Shown here: positions 26,676-36,174 of the stretch, piece after piece
Layout: each line of letters opens with the position of its first letter
Numbering within the stretch: the stretch's first letter is position 1
Origin: Ignavibacteriota bacterium
GTDB lineage: Bacteria; Bacteroidota; Ignavibacteria; Kapaibacteriales; UBA2268
DNA: 52,982 bases
Direction of reading: 5' to 3'
Assembly: GCA_024636855.1 (NCBI GenBank)
Contig: JAGXGG010000099.1
Coordinates: 1-52,982 of the forward strand
Translations under genes and position numbers: made by a program
Notes under the pieces: generated by a model
What the model was told of the DNA's origin: nothing
What the model saw: only the letters and a program-made list of their open reading frames with translations
Database searches by the model: none

Positions 26676-27494
26676 TTACACCCTCTCTATTTTGAAATGA
26701 TGTACTTTATGCTTCTGGTCTTGCAATCTGATACCAGCTGTACCTTCAGGTAGTATAACTATATTGGCACCCACTGTCATAGTAATAGTCTCGAATTTGG
26801 GGTGTTCGTAAACCTTAGCTTCGAATTCCTCGGCACACTCGCCGAATACTGCCCCTTCCTTATCAATGCCTAATTTACCACGTAAGCTATAACCAAAATA
26901 CTCCATCTCCTCTATCGGTTGAATTGCAGATGGATATAGTGTCTCAGCATCTTTCGGCTCGTTAGGATATACGATTTCGAGTAGTGGTGGTAATTCTAGT
27001 TTAATTCCATTTACATCCACACTCAATGGCTCTACATTGATGAAGTTAGTCAAAACACCAACTAAAGAATTGAATGAGTACATAAGCGAGCTAAAATAAG
27101 TACCCTTGTACTCCAGATTCACACCTGACTCTATGCGGGGCAAGAACTCCGCGAACGAGTTATTCCACTCATCGAAGTGGTCTTGGTGCCATATGCCAGT
27201 GTCTAGCATATCTATCTCATCCATCTCTTGTGGACAATCACTAACCTTACCCAAAAATTTAATCAAGCTGTTTTTTGGCTCTAATATGCATTCTAGCATA
27301 AGAGGCACATTGCTATCTTGCAGTATTCCGAAATAGATCATATTAACATCTACTTTCCCTATGCCGTCGAATAGCACTAATGAGTCCTTGAGCACTGGTA
27401 GCCCTTTGTAAGTAAAGTTTTCTTCTGCTATGAATAGCTGAGGTTTACCTTCTACTATTCCACTTGCTCTGCGAATTGCGTTTCTTATTTCCAT
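26676..27494 (-). CDS. Protein of unknown function (272 residues)
   Basis: I do not recognise a family. The 272-residue sequence has no signal peptide or membrane span. It is acidic, with alternating beta strands at the start (KPQLFIAEENFTYKGLPVLKDSLVLFDGIGKV) and end (TITMTVGANIVILPEGTAGIRLQDQKHKVHHFKIERV). A helix-rich patch lies in the middle (WHQDHFDEWNNSFAEFLPRI). The C-terminal strand run resembles a small beta-sandwich or cupin-like end but no metal motif is visible. It is monocistronic with a candidate TAnnTTTG promoter 36 bases upstream. Codon use matches the neighbours. Confidence 0.75.
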   Translation of the reverse strand: MEIRNAIRRASGIVEGKPQLFIAEENFTYKGLPVLKDSLVLFDGIGKVDVNMIYFGILQDSNVPLMLECILEPKNSLIKFLGKVSDCPQEMDEIDMLDTGIWHQDHFDEWNNSFAEFLPRIESGVNLEYKGTYFSSLMYSFNSLVGVLTNFINVEPLSVDVNGIKLELPPLLEIVYPNEPKDAETLYPSAIQPIEEMEYFGYSLRGKLGIDKEGAVFGECAEEFEAKVYEHPKFETITMTVGANIVILPEGTAGIRLQDQKHKVHHFKIERV

Positions 27495-27529
27495 TTAATA
27501 ATTTCGATTTTGTATTTAATGTTTAAGTG

Positions 27530-27537
27530 CAAATATA
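27530..27537 (-). promoter_or_regulatory. Candidate Bacteroidota-type -7 box
   Basis: The minus strand reads TATATTTG, matching TAnnTTTG, 36 bases before the ATG of the 272-residue gene. A TTG lies 14 bases further upstream, which is closer than usual for a -33 element. Confidence 0.35.
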
Positions 27538-27673
27538 AGATTATGCTATTACAACTCATGCATATTTCAATAGGATTAAAAAAAAATGAGAAAGTCAATA
27601 AATTTTGTAACTTTATTCTGCTTTATTTGTCTTTATAACTTATTAAGTTCAACAAAAAGATAGGGAGATTTTT

Positions 27674-30283
27674 ATGAAAACTTTATTTACTCTTTTATTT
27701 GTATTCCAGATTAGTTTATTCGCACAGACAGAATTTAATATTGATAACTATAGGGAATATCTTAATTCTCATCAAAATATGTCATACCCTGACCTATTAG
27801 ATGAATATCCAGCTAGTAAGTTCAACGCTTACGCTAAAACTAATTTTTATGATGCAAAGTATTCCGATTCTATCAACCAGTTCTTCGGGTTGACTCAAGA
27901 TGAGATTTCGTTATTAAACTCTCATTCGTTCATGGTCTCGGAAAGATATAGCTATCCTAGCTTCATAGAAGGACTTTACGAACTTTACAAAAAAGACATT
28001 CCAGTATATATTTCAGCAGATATGATGTTACATTCGGTACATAAATCAGTTGACAATATATTGATTGATATAGAAAAGGAGTTGTTATATGATGGTGTTT
28101 TTAATGGTCTTAATTCTATGTTAAAAGAACTTGAAAAATATGACCGAAATAAATATTCCTCAGACCCAGTCAAAAATAAGAAATACAGTGATTTAATAGA
28201 CGATGCAAACTTATATCTGATGGTAACTATTAATACTCTAAAAGATAAAGAAGTATTTAAACCTTCAGAAAGCATAATAAATAAATATAGTGAAATAATA
28301 GAGAACATAAAACAACAAAAAGGTATGAGTGATGTTCAACTATTCGCTGATACCTCATACAGACGTTATGATTGGAGTCAGTTTGTACCACGAGGTCATT
28401 ACGAGTCAAATGGAGAAGAACTTAGAAATTATTTCAAGGCATTAATCTGGCTAGGAAGAACAGAGATTTTTATAAATGCTCCTAAAGATCAAGACCCAGA
28501 TGAGAGATACCGCGTCAGAGATTCAGAAGTAATGAGACAAAACCGGTTAGCTTATTTTATTACTTATCTTGCAAAAAAATCTAATGTTTCAGGTACTTTC
28601 AAATATATAGATGAAATTATTGCAACATTTATAGGAAGGCAAGATAATATCACAAGCTTTGAATTAGAAGAAGTTATAGAAGGTAAAGTAACCAGTGCTG
28701 ATGATTTACTAGATGATAAACTTATCAAGGAACTTCAGTCCACAGCCCTCGAATTGAACTCAGCTCAACAGACTTATCTATCTCAAATTTTAATGTCTGA
28801 TCCAATGATAAAGGAAGAAATAGAACCAGCTGCTGCATTTATGCTAATGGGACAAAGACCAATACTAGATGGGTTTATTACCTCTAAAGTCACTTATGAT
28901 AGAGTCACCTATAATGGTAGCAAGATAACAAGGATGTTACCAAATAGCTTAGATGTTTTATTTGGATTAGGTAATAACGCTTCTATACAAGCGTTAGAAA
29001 AAGAACTAATTAATTATCCTTATTCTTCGAACTTAGCAGCATTAAGATATTTGATTAACTCTTATGATGATGATTTTTGGTCTAAGAATGTATATACTTC
29101 TTGGTTAAGTTCTATTAGAGGACTCAACCCTAAGAACACAAGAGACGAAAGAGAACAACTTCCTGAATTTATGAGAACTGCTGCTTGGTGGCAAAAATCG
29201 ATGAATACCCAACTCGCTTCATGGGCTGAGTTGAGACATGATTTTTTACTTTATGCTAAGCAACCTTATTCAGCAGGTGTAATAGGGTGTAGTACACCTG
29301 ATGCTTTTTTGGAACCAGTCCCTGATATGTATGAAAGTATTGTAAATATTTTCAAAAATTTAAATAAACTTAGTATTGATAAGAGTAAATTTGGTCATAT
29401 TTTTGAATTCCTTAATAATGCCATTAATACTTATAAAAAGTTAGAAACTATTTCAAAAAGCACATTGAACAATAATATATCTAATGAGTACCAAGATTTT
29501 TTAAATGATTTTCTTTGCACTAAGGAAATTGATATGGTTTGCGCTAAAGACACTTGGTTAGATGGATGGTACCCTAAATTATTCTATAATTATAATATTA
29601 GTACTAAGGATTTGAATAGAGAAGGTCAACGCTCGGAACATTTAGATTTTCTTGTAGCTGATATACATACTTCACCTACAGACGAAGAGGGCAATCCAGT
29701 GGGATGGGTGAAGCATATAGCAACTGGCCCAATTAATATGGCAGTGATAATTACAAACAACAAAGATGGTGAAAAGACAGCTTACGCAGGGCCAGTATCT
29801 AGTTTCTATGAATTCACGACGGATAAATATGAAAGATATACTGATTCGCAATGGCAAGATGAATTTTTTGGCGACGAACCGCAGATAAATATGGAGAATT
29901 TGAAATTCGGACAGAATAGTTTCACAAAGCATTACCTTGCTGATCTAGAAGGCAAAGCATTCAATGGTGCACCAGAACTAGCAGTAACAAGCGTAAATCC
30001 AGATGATTATAGCTATGATAACGACAATATAAGTATCTATCCCAACCCGGCATCGAATCATTTTAACCTATCTTGTAATGTGAACCCAGGTGAATTGACA
30101 GCTAACTTCAAGCTGATTAATATGGATGGTGTTGTAGTCCAAAGTGAGCTAATACAATTCGTAGCAACTGGTAATAATTTAAAGAAAATAGTACTCGATG
30201 AATCAATCAAATCTGGAGCTTTTATCTATAGCTTAGATTTTGATAAATCTAAGTATAGCGGAAAAGTCAACGTGGTTAAGTAA
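27674..30283 (+). CDS. DUF3160-domain secreted protein with T9SS sorting tail
   Basis: The 869-residue protein starts with a Sec signal (MKTLFTLLFVFQISLFAQ). Most of the chain is DUF3160-like: NQFFGLTQDEISLLNSHSFMVSERYSYPSFIEGLYELYKKDIPVYISADMMLHSVHKSVDNILIDIE, then RYRVRDSEVMRQNRLAYFITYL and AAAFMLMGQRPILDGFI. The C-terminal 85 residues are a T9SS type A domain (SIYPNPASNHFNLSC to KYSGKVNVVK). It should be secreted and anchored at the cell surface. The biochemical role of DUF3160 is unknown. It is a single transcription unit with an AGGGAG ribosome site and a terminator at 30314. Confidence 0.88.
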   Translation: MKTLFTLLFVFQISLFAQTEFNIDNYREYLNSHQNMSYPDLLDEYPASKFNAYAKTNFYDAKYSDSINQFFGLTQDEISLLNSHSFMVSERYSYPSFIEGLYELYKKDIPVYISADMMLHSVHKSVDNILIDIEKELLYDGVFNGLNSMLKELEKYDRNKYSSDPVKNKKYSDLIDDANLYLMVTINTLKDKEVFKPSESIINKYSEIIENIKQQKGMSDVQLFADTSYRRYDWSQFVPRGHYESNGEELRNYFKALIWLGRTEIFINAPKDQDPDERYRVRDSEVMRQNRLAYFITYLAKKSNVSGTFKYIDEIIATFIGRQDNITSFELEEVIEGKVTSADDLLDDKLIKELQSTALELNSAQQTYLSQILMSDPMIKEEIEPAAAFMLMGQRPILDGFITSKVTYDRVTYNGSKITRMLPNSLDVLFGLGNNASIQALEKELINYPYSSNLAALRYLINSYDDDFWSKNVYTSWLSSIRGLNPKNTRDEREQLPEFMRTAAWWQKSMNTQLASWAELRHDFLLYAKQPYSAGVIGCSTPDAFLEPVPDMYESIVNIFKNLNKLSIDKSKFGHIFEFLNNAINTYKKLETISKSTLNNNISNEYQDFLNDFLCTKEIDMVCAKDTWLDGWYPKLFYNYNISTKDLNREGQRSEHLDFLVADIHTSPTDEEGNPVGWVKHIATGPINMAVIITNNKDGEKTAYAGPVSSFYEFTTDKYERYTDSQWQDEFFGDEPQINMENLKFGQNSFTKHYLADLEGKAFNGAPELAVTSVNPDDYSYDNDNISIYPNPASNHFNLSCNVNPGELTANFKLINMDGVVVQSELIQFVATGNNLKKIVLDESIKSGAFIYSLDFDKSKYSGKVNVVK

Positions 30284-30313
30284 ATTAGCCCTAACAAATA
30301 GAATCTAATATCT

Positions 30314-30345
30314 AACCTCTTTGCTTATAGTGAAGAGGTTTTTTT
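30314..30345 (+). terminator. Terminator after the DUF3160 gene
   Basis: AACCTCTT-tgcttatagtg-AAGAGGTT forms an 8-pair stem with an 11-base loop followed by TTTTT. It lies about 30 bases past the stop. Confidence 0.78.
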
Positions 30346-30367
30346 AGTTAATCAAAGAGATGTATCC

Positions 30368-31189
30368 CTAAAACTCATATCTAATTCCCATGCCTGCATA
30401 ATAGGGAGAAACCAAAGGTGTGATTGATAAATCTTTCTTTTCGCTCTTTCTATGTAGATAAGGAATAGCGTAACCAATCAAGCTACCAAGAGCTGCACCT
30501 GCAATAACGTCAGTTGGAAAATGATAACCAGATTGCTGACGAAACAAACCAACAGCACTTGCTGCTACTAATGTACCACCCCAAATATAGGGTGTCCAAT
30601 CTGAATCAGGAAAATAATCAGAATAAACGGTCGAGAAAAATACAGCACTAGAGAAAGCTAATGCCGTATGTCCCGAAGGGAAAGATCCTCTCAAATCTTG
30701 TTTTAGTGCTAATTTGTCTTCCAAAGGAGTCTCGGGATTATAAGCCAGGGGCCTTACCCGAGAAACCGATTTTATAGAGCTAGTTAGAAATGTAGTAGAT
30801 AGAATAGTCTGCAAATACATAACTGTCACTGTACCAATATCATCTCTTACATCTTCAGAGAGTAATAGTGTAAAAGGTGTAATAATAGTAGTAACGACAA
30901 GAATATCACTTGCACTGCTGATATCTGGTGACCAATTGGAAGCTGTACTTCGATCAAACGAATTGATATCAGAGGTGTTAAGTGCATTTATCTCAACTAC
31001 TGTCATGACCTCTGCACCTTCGGAAAGTACTTCACTCAGGATAATTAGTCCTAGATCGGCACCAAAGATTATTGATTCTTTTGTCCAATTAGAATTATAA
31101 GGAGATTCAGAAACTGAATCTATTGGATTTGAAAAGAAAACAATTGGGGCTAATAGTATAAGCAACAACCTTCTATTGATTAAATTCAT
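30368..31189 (-). CDS. PAP2-family phosphatase, membrane associated
   Basis: The 273-residue protein begins with a signal or membrane segment (LLLILLAPIVFFSNPIDS). It carries the three PAP2 phosphatase motifs: KSVSRVRPLAYNP (motif 1), GSFPSGHTALAFSSAVFF (motif 2) and RQQSGYHFPTDVIAGAALGSLIGY (motif 3 with catalytic His). The family removes phosphates from undecaprenyl pyrophosphate, phosphatidate or lipid A. The substrate is not determinable here. The gene lies 96 bases downstream of the MORN/TPR gene on the same strand. The C-terminal SPYYAGMGIRYEF looks like an outer-membrane strand end. Confidence 0.9.
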   Translation of the reverse strand: MNLINRRLLLILLAPIVFFSNPIDSVSESPYNSNWTKESIIFGADLGLIILSEVLSEGAEVMTVVEINALNTSDINSFDRSTASNWSPDISSASDILVVTTIITPFTLLLSEDVRDDIGTVTVMYLQTILSTTFLTSSIKSVSRVRPLAYNPETPLEDKLALKQDLRGSFPSGHTALAFSSAVFFSTVYSDYFPDSDWTPYIWGGTLVAASAVGLFRQQSGYHFPTDVIAGAALGSLIGYAIPYLHRKSEKKDLSITPLVSPYYAGMGIRYEF

Positions 31190-31285
31190 AGAGCACTGGT
31201 AAAGTTTAATAGCATTTAATATAATGAATGTCTATGTTATTTCAAAGGGGAATGGCACTACCTTAATAACACTTTTCCTTCTTTC

Positions 31286-32725
31286 TTATCTAAATACAAT
31301 GTCATATTTCTTAATAAGTGCTTCTATAATACTTTTATCAAAAATTACAGCTTCATTTCGAGGATTAAATTGTTTTAAGAATGAATCTGTATTTACAGTA
31401 AAAGATTGGAGATTATACAACTGTACTACTTTTTGTATGATCCCATTTTTATCTACATTATTTGCTTCCGACAATAAAATGTCCTTATAAGCAAGATCTG
31501 TTACACGTGTATCAAATATGATGACAACATCTCGATTAATATAATTATAATCGTTAATACTGTTGTCATTGTAATATTTTTTTATAACTTCCAGCATTCC
31601 ATCTTTATCCCTCATCAACTTTGACCACTCATCTAAATTCGCTTTCTGAATCACCTGACCAAGATTAGTATAGTCTTTTTGTTGTAAATATATTTCAGCT
31701 AATTCATCAGTTACTAAGGTTCTTTCGAAGGGCAAGACTGATTTGCCGGCTTCTACTTTTGCTAAAGCTTTGTTGAGTACTTCTATGGATTTATCAAATT
31801 TGCCTGCTTTTTTATATAACTTACTCAGATTAATGAGTGAACTATGATAAGAAAAATCTGAAACCTTTTTCTTGTCTATCAACCTTTTTAAAGTTTCAAT
31901 TGCATTTGCATCATCATTTTGGGAAATATATAATTTGCTGTCTAGAAATAATCCATCTACAAATTCCGTGCTTTCTTCTCCAATCTTCCAAGTAATAACT
32001 TCCTTATAATTACTAGTCATTTTCTTAGCTTCTTCGATCTCGTTATTACTGATCATTTTATCAATAATTACTACTGCTTCTTTAGGACTAACTTCAACAT
32101 CTCTAATGTACAACTTCATATTCTCAATCTTGTTTTTATCATCCCAATAAGTCCAATTGTAGTTTTTTAACCCATCAGTATATTCACCAATAAATTTCTT
32201 AGTACCATTTTCATGAAATCCTTCCCATTTTCCAGTTCTTTTACCATCTTTAAAAGCCCCTTTGACGGCTAATTTTTCTTTATCGTTATAGTTTATCCAA
32301 TTCCCATTCAACTTACCATTTTTAAAATTCTCAACTTTTTGTTTGGTACCATCAGTATTATAATATGTTACTTCTCCATCAAATTTATCATTTTCAATTT
32401 CACCAGTCGCTGACAATGTACCATCTAAATAATAGTCCTCTACTTTACCTTTGACAACTCCATTATTATATTTGAGTTTTCTATATAGGTATATAAAGTC
32501 AGGATTGGAAGTTTCGTCATGACTCTTACTTAACCAAATTACCCATTCACCGTCTCTATTCCCATTTGAATTCGATTTATTAGGAGCATCAGGGATTTTA
32601 TTCAAATCGACCTTTTCTAAAAGTTTAGGGTCAACTTTTTCTAGCCAAATATTTTTTTCAGATTGAGATTTGAGTATCCCGTAAGGGAAAAACGCTAAAA
32701 GTAATACTATAATTATAAGTCTCAT
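31286..32725 (-). CDS. MORN-variant repeat protein with C-terminal TPR-like region
   Basis: The 479-residue protein has a signal peptide (MRLIIIVLLLAFFPYGILKSQ). Residues about 75-205 hold YwqK-like MORN repeats of about 23 residues: YYLDGTLSATGEIENDKFDGEVTYYNTDGTKQ, KNGKLNGNWINYNDKEKL, KDGKRTGKWEGFHENGTKK, TDGLKNYNWTYWDDKNK. The rest is helical with TPR-type units (HSSLINLSKLYKKAGKFDKSIEVLNKAL, LVTDELAEIYLQQKDYTNLGQVI). The protein is probably periplasmic and mediates protein contacts. No catalytic motif is visible. Confidence 0.82.
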   Translation of the reverse strand: MRLIIIVLLLAFFPYGILKSQSEKNIWLEKVDPKLLEKVDLNKIPDAPNKSNSNGNRDGEWVIWLSKSHDETSNPDFIYLYRKLKYNNGVVKGKVEDYYLDGTLSATGEIENDKFDGEVTYYNTDGTKQKVENFKNGKLNGNWINYNDKEKLAVKGAFKDGKRTGKWEGFHENGTKKFIGEYTDGLKNYNWTYWDDKNKIENMKLYIRDVEVSPKEAVVIIDKMISNNEIEEAKKMTSNYKEVITWKIGEESTEFVDGLFLDSKLYISQNDDANAIETLKRLIDKKKVSDFSYHSSLINLSKLYKKAGKFDKSIEVLNKALAKVEAGKSVLPFERTLVTDELAEIYLQQKDYTNLGQVIQKANLDEWSKLMRDKDGMLEVIKKYYNDNSINDYNYINRDVVIIFDTRVTDLAYKDILLSEANNVDKNGIIQKVVQLYNLQSFTVNTDSFLKQFNPRNEAVIFDKSIIEALIKKYDIVFR

Positions 32726-32794
32726 AAGTTTAGATTTCCTCTGTTAGTAACTATTGTAAGGTTACAATATAATAAATAATAAGTCCATATAGAA

Positions 32795-32814
32795 AGCACT
32801 ATTTTCATAGTGCT
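32795..32814 (-). terminator. Hairpin downstream of the GIN-domain gene
   Basis: AGCACTAT-TTTC-ATAGTGCT is a perfect 8-pair stem. On the minus strand it is followed by TTCTATAT, a weak T tract. It lies 70 bases past the restored end of the GIN-domain gene and could terminate the guaA operon. Confidence 0.5.
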
Positions 32815-32934
32815 GTACTTTATATTTTCTACTCGCAAGTTGTGTGCTACTAGTACTAGTAATTTCATTTTGTTTTAGGAAATATTTATCTCTTGATTAG
32901 ACTACCTGAGCCATTCTCACGTACAGTAATCTTA

Positions 32935-33579
32935 CTAGGTGAACCGGTAATAGATATCGCCACTACCGTTTATTAATACAGATAACTCACCTGTGATATT
33001 ATTAATAGTTATGTCGCCAGAGCCATTAGAATTTACATCTACATTATTAGAAGCTGTGATTGTGATATCTCCCGAGCCATTCGATTCTATTTGTGCATTA
33101 ATAGTTGGCATCATAGACAAATCAATAACACCAGAACCATTACTTTTAATTTCTTGATTACTCGAACTACCTTTAAGATGGAAGTCACCAGAACCGTTGG
33201 ATGTTATTATTGGGTCAAAAACCAAAGAGTCAGAAGTCCAATCAGCACTACTATTACTCTCTAGTTCCATGTAAGTTGTAGCGTATATTTCAAAGTGAAT
33301 ACCGTTGCTTGAAAAGCAATCATTAACATCATTAGTGAACCTAAGAGTATTACTATTATTTTCAATCTTCAGTTTGTTTTTTAGATTATTTTCGATTGAA
33401 TAATCTACTTTGTAATCTCCACTTTTCAGATGAACACTACCTGGATATGAGTTAGAAACATTCTCGAATTTATTAAGATTTTTTTCTAATTTTACGTAAT
33501 TATTATCACCCTTTACGCAGTTATCACTACATGACGATAGGATAATAATTAATGCAAGTATTAATATAGTTTTTTTCAT
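32935..33579 (-). CDS. GIN-domain (DUF2807) lipoprotein, C-terminus shifted by a one-base insertion
   Basis: The 214-residue ORF has a lipoprotein signal (MKKTILILALIIILSSCSDN) and a GIN/DUF2807 beta-helix. The helix has NGSG-type turns about every 20 residues (TSNGSGDFHLKGSSS, KSNGSGVIDLSM, ESNGSGDITITAS, NSNGSGDITINNI, LINGSGDIYY). The ORF stops abruptly after DIYYRFT. Skipping one C in TTACCGG restores YYGSPSKITVRENGSGSLIKR with a stop at 32886, including another NGSG turn. The intact protein would thus be 230 residues (32886-33579). These lipoproteins are surface or periplasmic and of unknown function. It follows the TonB-C gene by 6 bases. Confidence 0.85.
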   Translation of the reverse strand: MKKTILILALIIILSSCSDNCVKGDNNYVKLEKNLNKFENVSNSYPGSVHLKSGDYKVDYSIENNLKNKLKIENNSNTLRFTNDVNDCFSSNGIHFEIYATTYMELESNSSADWTSDSLVFDPIITSNGSGDFHLKGSSSNQEIKSNGSGVIDLSMMPTINAQIESNGSGDITITASNNVDVNSNGSGDITINNITGELSVLINGSGDIYYRFT

Positions 33580-33585
33580 AGTTCT

Positions 33586-34041
33586 TTATTTTTGTTTGTC
33601 TCTTAATTTAAAAGACAATGGAACAGAAATATAAGTAGCTACTTTTTCTCCATCCATCCCTATTGCTGAGTAATACTCGGCATTATAGATTGCCTTTAAT
33701 GCACTACCATTCAAGTAATCATTATCACTTTTCAAAATATTTACGCTTAAAACTCTATCTTGATTATCGATTAAAACCTTTATAATTACCCTTCCTTGTA
33801 TGTTATTATCTTTGGCGTAATCAGGATAAACTACAGATTTTTGTATTTCCTCAATATCAAGCATAACATTTTTTTTAAGCTTAACAAAATCCAGATTAAT
33901 ATTATTCTTCTTTGCAGTAGATATGAATTGCTCATAATCTGGATGAGTTATTTCATATATGATTTCTGGAGGCTCTGCTAAAGATGAACAAGCCAAAAGA
34001 AGTACCACGGAAAGCAACAATATTTTTGAGATTACTCCCAC
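33586..34041 (-). CDS. TonB C-terminal-domain lipoprotein
   Basis: The 151-residue protein has a lipoprotein signal (VISKILLLSVVLLLACSS) and a TonB C-terminal domain: IEEIQKSVVYPDYAKDNNIQGRVIIKVLIDNQDRVLSVNILKSDNDYLNGSALKAIYNAEYYSAIG. It lacks the proline-rich spacer and N-terminal membrane helix of a true TonB, so it is a TonB-C adaptor anchored by lipid. The start is GTG at 34041, overlapping the last ten bases of guaA, because no ATG lies near the signal peptide. It may couple to an outer-membrane protein; no partner is visible. Confidence 0.8.
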   Translation of the reverse strand: MGVISKILLLSVVLLLACSSLAEPPEIIYEITHPDYEQFISTAKKNNINLDFVKLKKNVMLDIEEIQKSVVYPDYAKDNNIQGRVIIKVLIDNQDRVLSVNILKSDNDYLNGSALKAIYNAEYYSAIGMDGEKVATYISVPLSFKLRDKQK

Positions 34042-35573
34042 TCAATAGTTCCGGGGGGTTTACTAGTTATGTCATATACCACACGGTTGATGCCTTTTAT
34101 CTCGTTGATTATTCGGCTCGAGATTTTCTCCAATACATCATACGGCATTGGGTACCACTCAGCAGTCATACCGTCGGTGCTAGTTACTGCACGAACAGCA
34201 CAAGTGAACTCATAAGTACGCTCATCGCCCATTACACCTACACTTTTCACTGGTAGTAGTACTGCGAAGGCTTGCCATATCTCGTCGTATAGACCAGCTT
34301 TTGTGATTTCCTCTAAGTAGATTGCATCTGCTCTTTGTAGGATTTCTATCTTATCTTCTGATATTTCACCAAGTATTCGGATGCCTAGTCCCGGCCCTGG
34401 GAATGGATGTCTCTTTACGAACCAATCTGGTATGCCGAGCATACATCCAACTTCACGAACTTCATCTTTGAATAGCTCACGGAATGGTTCTAATAATTTA
34501 AGATTCATTTTCTCAGGTAGCCCACCTACGTTGTGGTGACTCTTGATAGTAGCCGATGGCCCTTTGACTGAGACTGACTCTATTACGTCTGGGTACAGTG
34601 TACCTTGTGCTAACCACTTAGCTGAGTCAACTCCTTGCGTTGCTCCATCGAATAGGTCTATGAACGCCTTGCCGATCGCTTTTCTCTTTAGCTCTGGGTC
34701 GGAAACTCCTGCCAAACCACTGTAGAATGTCTCGTGTCCGTTTATCACTTCTATAGACATATCGAAATGTTTTTGGAATAGGTCATATATCTCACTGCTC
34801 TCGTTCATTCGCATTAGACCTGAGTCTATGTGAATACAGTGAAGTTGATCGCCTATTGCTTTGTGGATTAGTACAGCAGCGACAGTAGAGTCAACACCGC
34901 CACTTAGCCCACAGATTACTTTTTCCATTCCTACTTTATCACGAATCTCTTGGATAGCGATATCTATGAATGATTCTGCATTCCAGACGTCAACGCAACC
35001 GCAGATAGTACGAACGAAGTTCTCAAGAACTTTTTTACCTTCTAATGAGTGGTGAACTTCGGGGTGGAATTGCACGCCGTATATTTTCTTTTCTATATTA
35101 GCTATTGCACATATAGGAGCATTCTCCGTATTGGCAATAGTTTCGAAGCCATCGGGCATTTTGCTTAGTGAATCGCCGTGGCTCATCCACATCTGCGCAT
35201 TGTTCGATATGCCTTTTAGTAGCGGATTATCCTCTACTACGTTGACTATCGCCTTGCCGTATTCGCGTTTAGCAGCAGCATCTACTTGTCCATTTTGGGT
35301 GAAGGCGATGAGCTGCAATCCGTAGCAGATACCGAGAACTGGTATCCCTAGCTCGAATACGTTGAATAGCGGATGAGGTGCACCCTCTGAGTACACACTA
35401 GATGGCCCTCCCGAAAGGATTATACCTTTGGGGTTGATTTCTTCTAATTTTGCTTTTTCTATATTGAAGGGGTGTATTTCGGCAAAGACTCCTACTTCAC
35501 GCACTTTTCGTGCTATTAGCTGAGTGTATTGTGAGCCGAAATCGAGTATTAATATTTTTTCTACATTTTCCAT
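34032..35573 (-). CDS. guaA: GMP synthase (glutamine-hydrolysing)
   Basis: The 513-residue protein has the usual order. The N-terminal class I glutamine amidotransferase has GICYGLQL with the catalytic Cys and FHPEVHHS with the His. The ATP pyrophosphatase domain follows with the P-loop GLSGGVDST near 225. The C-terminal dimerisation domain ends in the conserved KPPGTIEWE. It converts XMP to GMP using glutamine and ATP. Length and motifs are complete. It is the first gene of a minus-strand run with the TonB-C and GIN-domain lipoproteins. Confidence 0.98.
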   Translation of the reverse strand: MENVEKILILDFGSQYTQLIARKVREVGVFAEIHPFNIEKAKLEEINPKGIILSGGPSSVYSEGAPHPLFNVFELGIPVLGICYGLQLIAFTQNGQVDAAAKREYGKAIVNVVEDNPLLKGISNNAQMWMSHGDSLSKMPDGFETIANTENAPICAIANIEKKIYGVQFHPEVHHSLEGKKVLENFVRTICGCVDVWNAESFIDIAIQEIRDKVGMEKVICGLSGGVDSTVAAVLIHKAIGDQLHCIHIDSGLMRMNESSEIYDLFQKHFDMSIEVINGHETFYSGLAGVSDPELKRKAIGKAFIDLFDGATQGVDSAKWLAQGTLYPDVIESVSVKGPSATIKSHHNVGGLPEKMNLKLLEPFRELFKDEVREVGCMLGIPDWFVKRHPFPGPGLGIRILGEISEDKIEILQRADAIYLEEITKAGLYDEIWQAFAVLLPVKSVGVMGDERTYEFTCAVRAVTSTDGMTAEWYPMPYDVLEKISSRIINEIKGINRVVYDITSKPPGTIEWE

Positions 35574-35642
35574 AGTACAAATTTAAGAAAAAGAAAGTGA
35601 TTAGTCAGACGAAAATTTCGAATGGTTTTGTATATTCGAGGA

Positions 35643-36161
35643 ATGAAGAAAAATGAAACTAATATTATATTAAATAGTAATAGACTAATACTCAGAGAAT
35701 TTGAACTCTCTGATGCTGAGGAAATCTATAAACTAAATTCTGATAAAGAAGTAATTCGATATACTGGTGATATTGCTTTTGAATCCGTAGAGGCGGCTAG
35801 TGAGTTCCTATCGAACTACAATGATTACGAGTTAAATGGATATGGCCGATGGGCAGTTATAGAAAAGGAAAGCAAAGCTTTTCGAGGTTGGTGTGGGTTG
35901 AAATATCACAGTGAAGGATTTACAGATATTGGATTTCGGTTTCATCGAATGTACTGGGGTAATGGCTATGCTTCTGAGTCGGCAAAATCTGTATTAGATT
36001 ATGGGTTCAACTCACTCTGTTTGACCGAGATTATTGGTAGAGCATCTCAGGAGAATATTGCTTCGATAAAAGTATTAGAGAAAATAGGTATGAAATTTTG
36101 GAAGAAAGATGTTTGTGAAGGAATCCCAAATTCAGTATATTACAAATTAGATAAAAATTAA
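35643..36161 (+). CDS. GNAT-family acetyltransferase (RimJ/RimL-like)
   Basis: The product of about 172 residues begins with NSNRLILREFELSDAEEIYKLN, the standard RimJ/RimL-type start. It continues with GRWAVIEKESKAFRGWCGLKY, IGFRFHRMYWGNGYASESAKSVLDYGF (acetyl-CoA loop) and EIIGRASQENIASIKVLEKIGMKF. It should acetylate an amine, but the acceptor is unknown. The ORF track starts at 35622 (MVLYIRG...); I prefer the ATG at 35643 because the family starts a few residues before NRLILRE. The difference is small. It lies just before the M43 protease gene. Confidence 0.9.
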   Translation: MKKNETNIILNSNRLILREFELSDAEEIYKLNSDKEVIRYTGDIAFESVEAASEFLSNYNDYELNGYGRWAVIEKESKAFRGWCGLKYHSEGFTDIGFRFHRMYWGNGYASESAKSVLDYGFNSLCLTEIIGRASQENIASIKVLEKIGMKFWKKDVCEGIPNSVYYKLDKN

Positions 36162-36174
36162 AATGGAGAATTTA

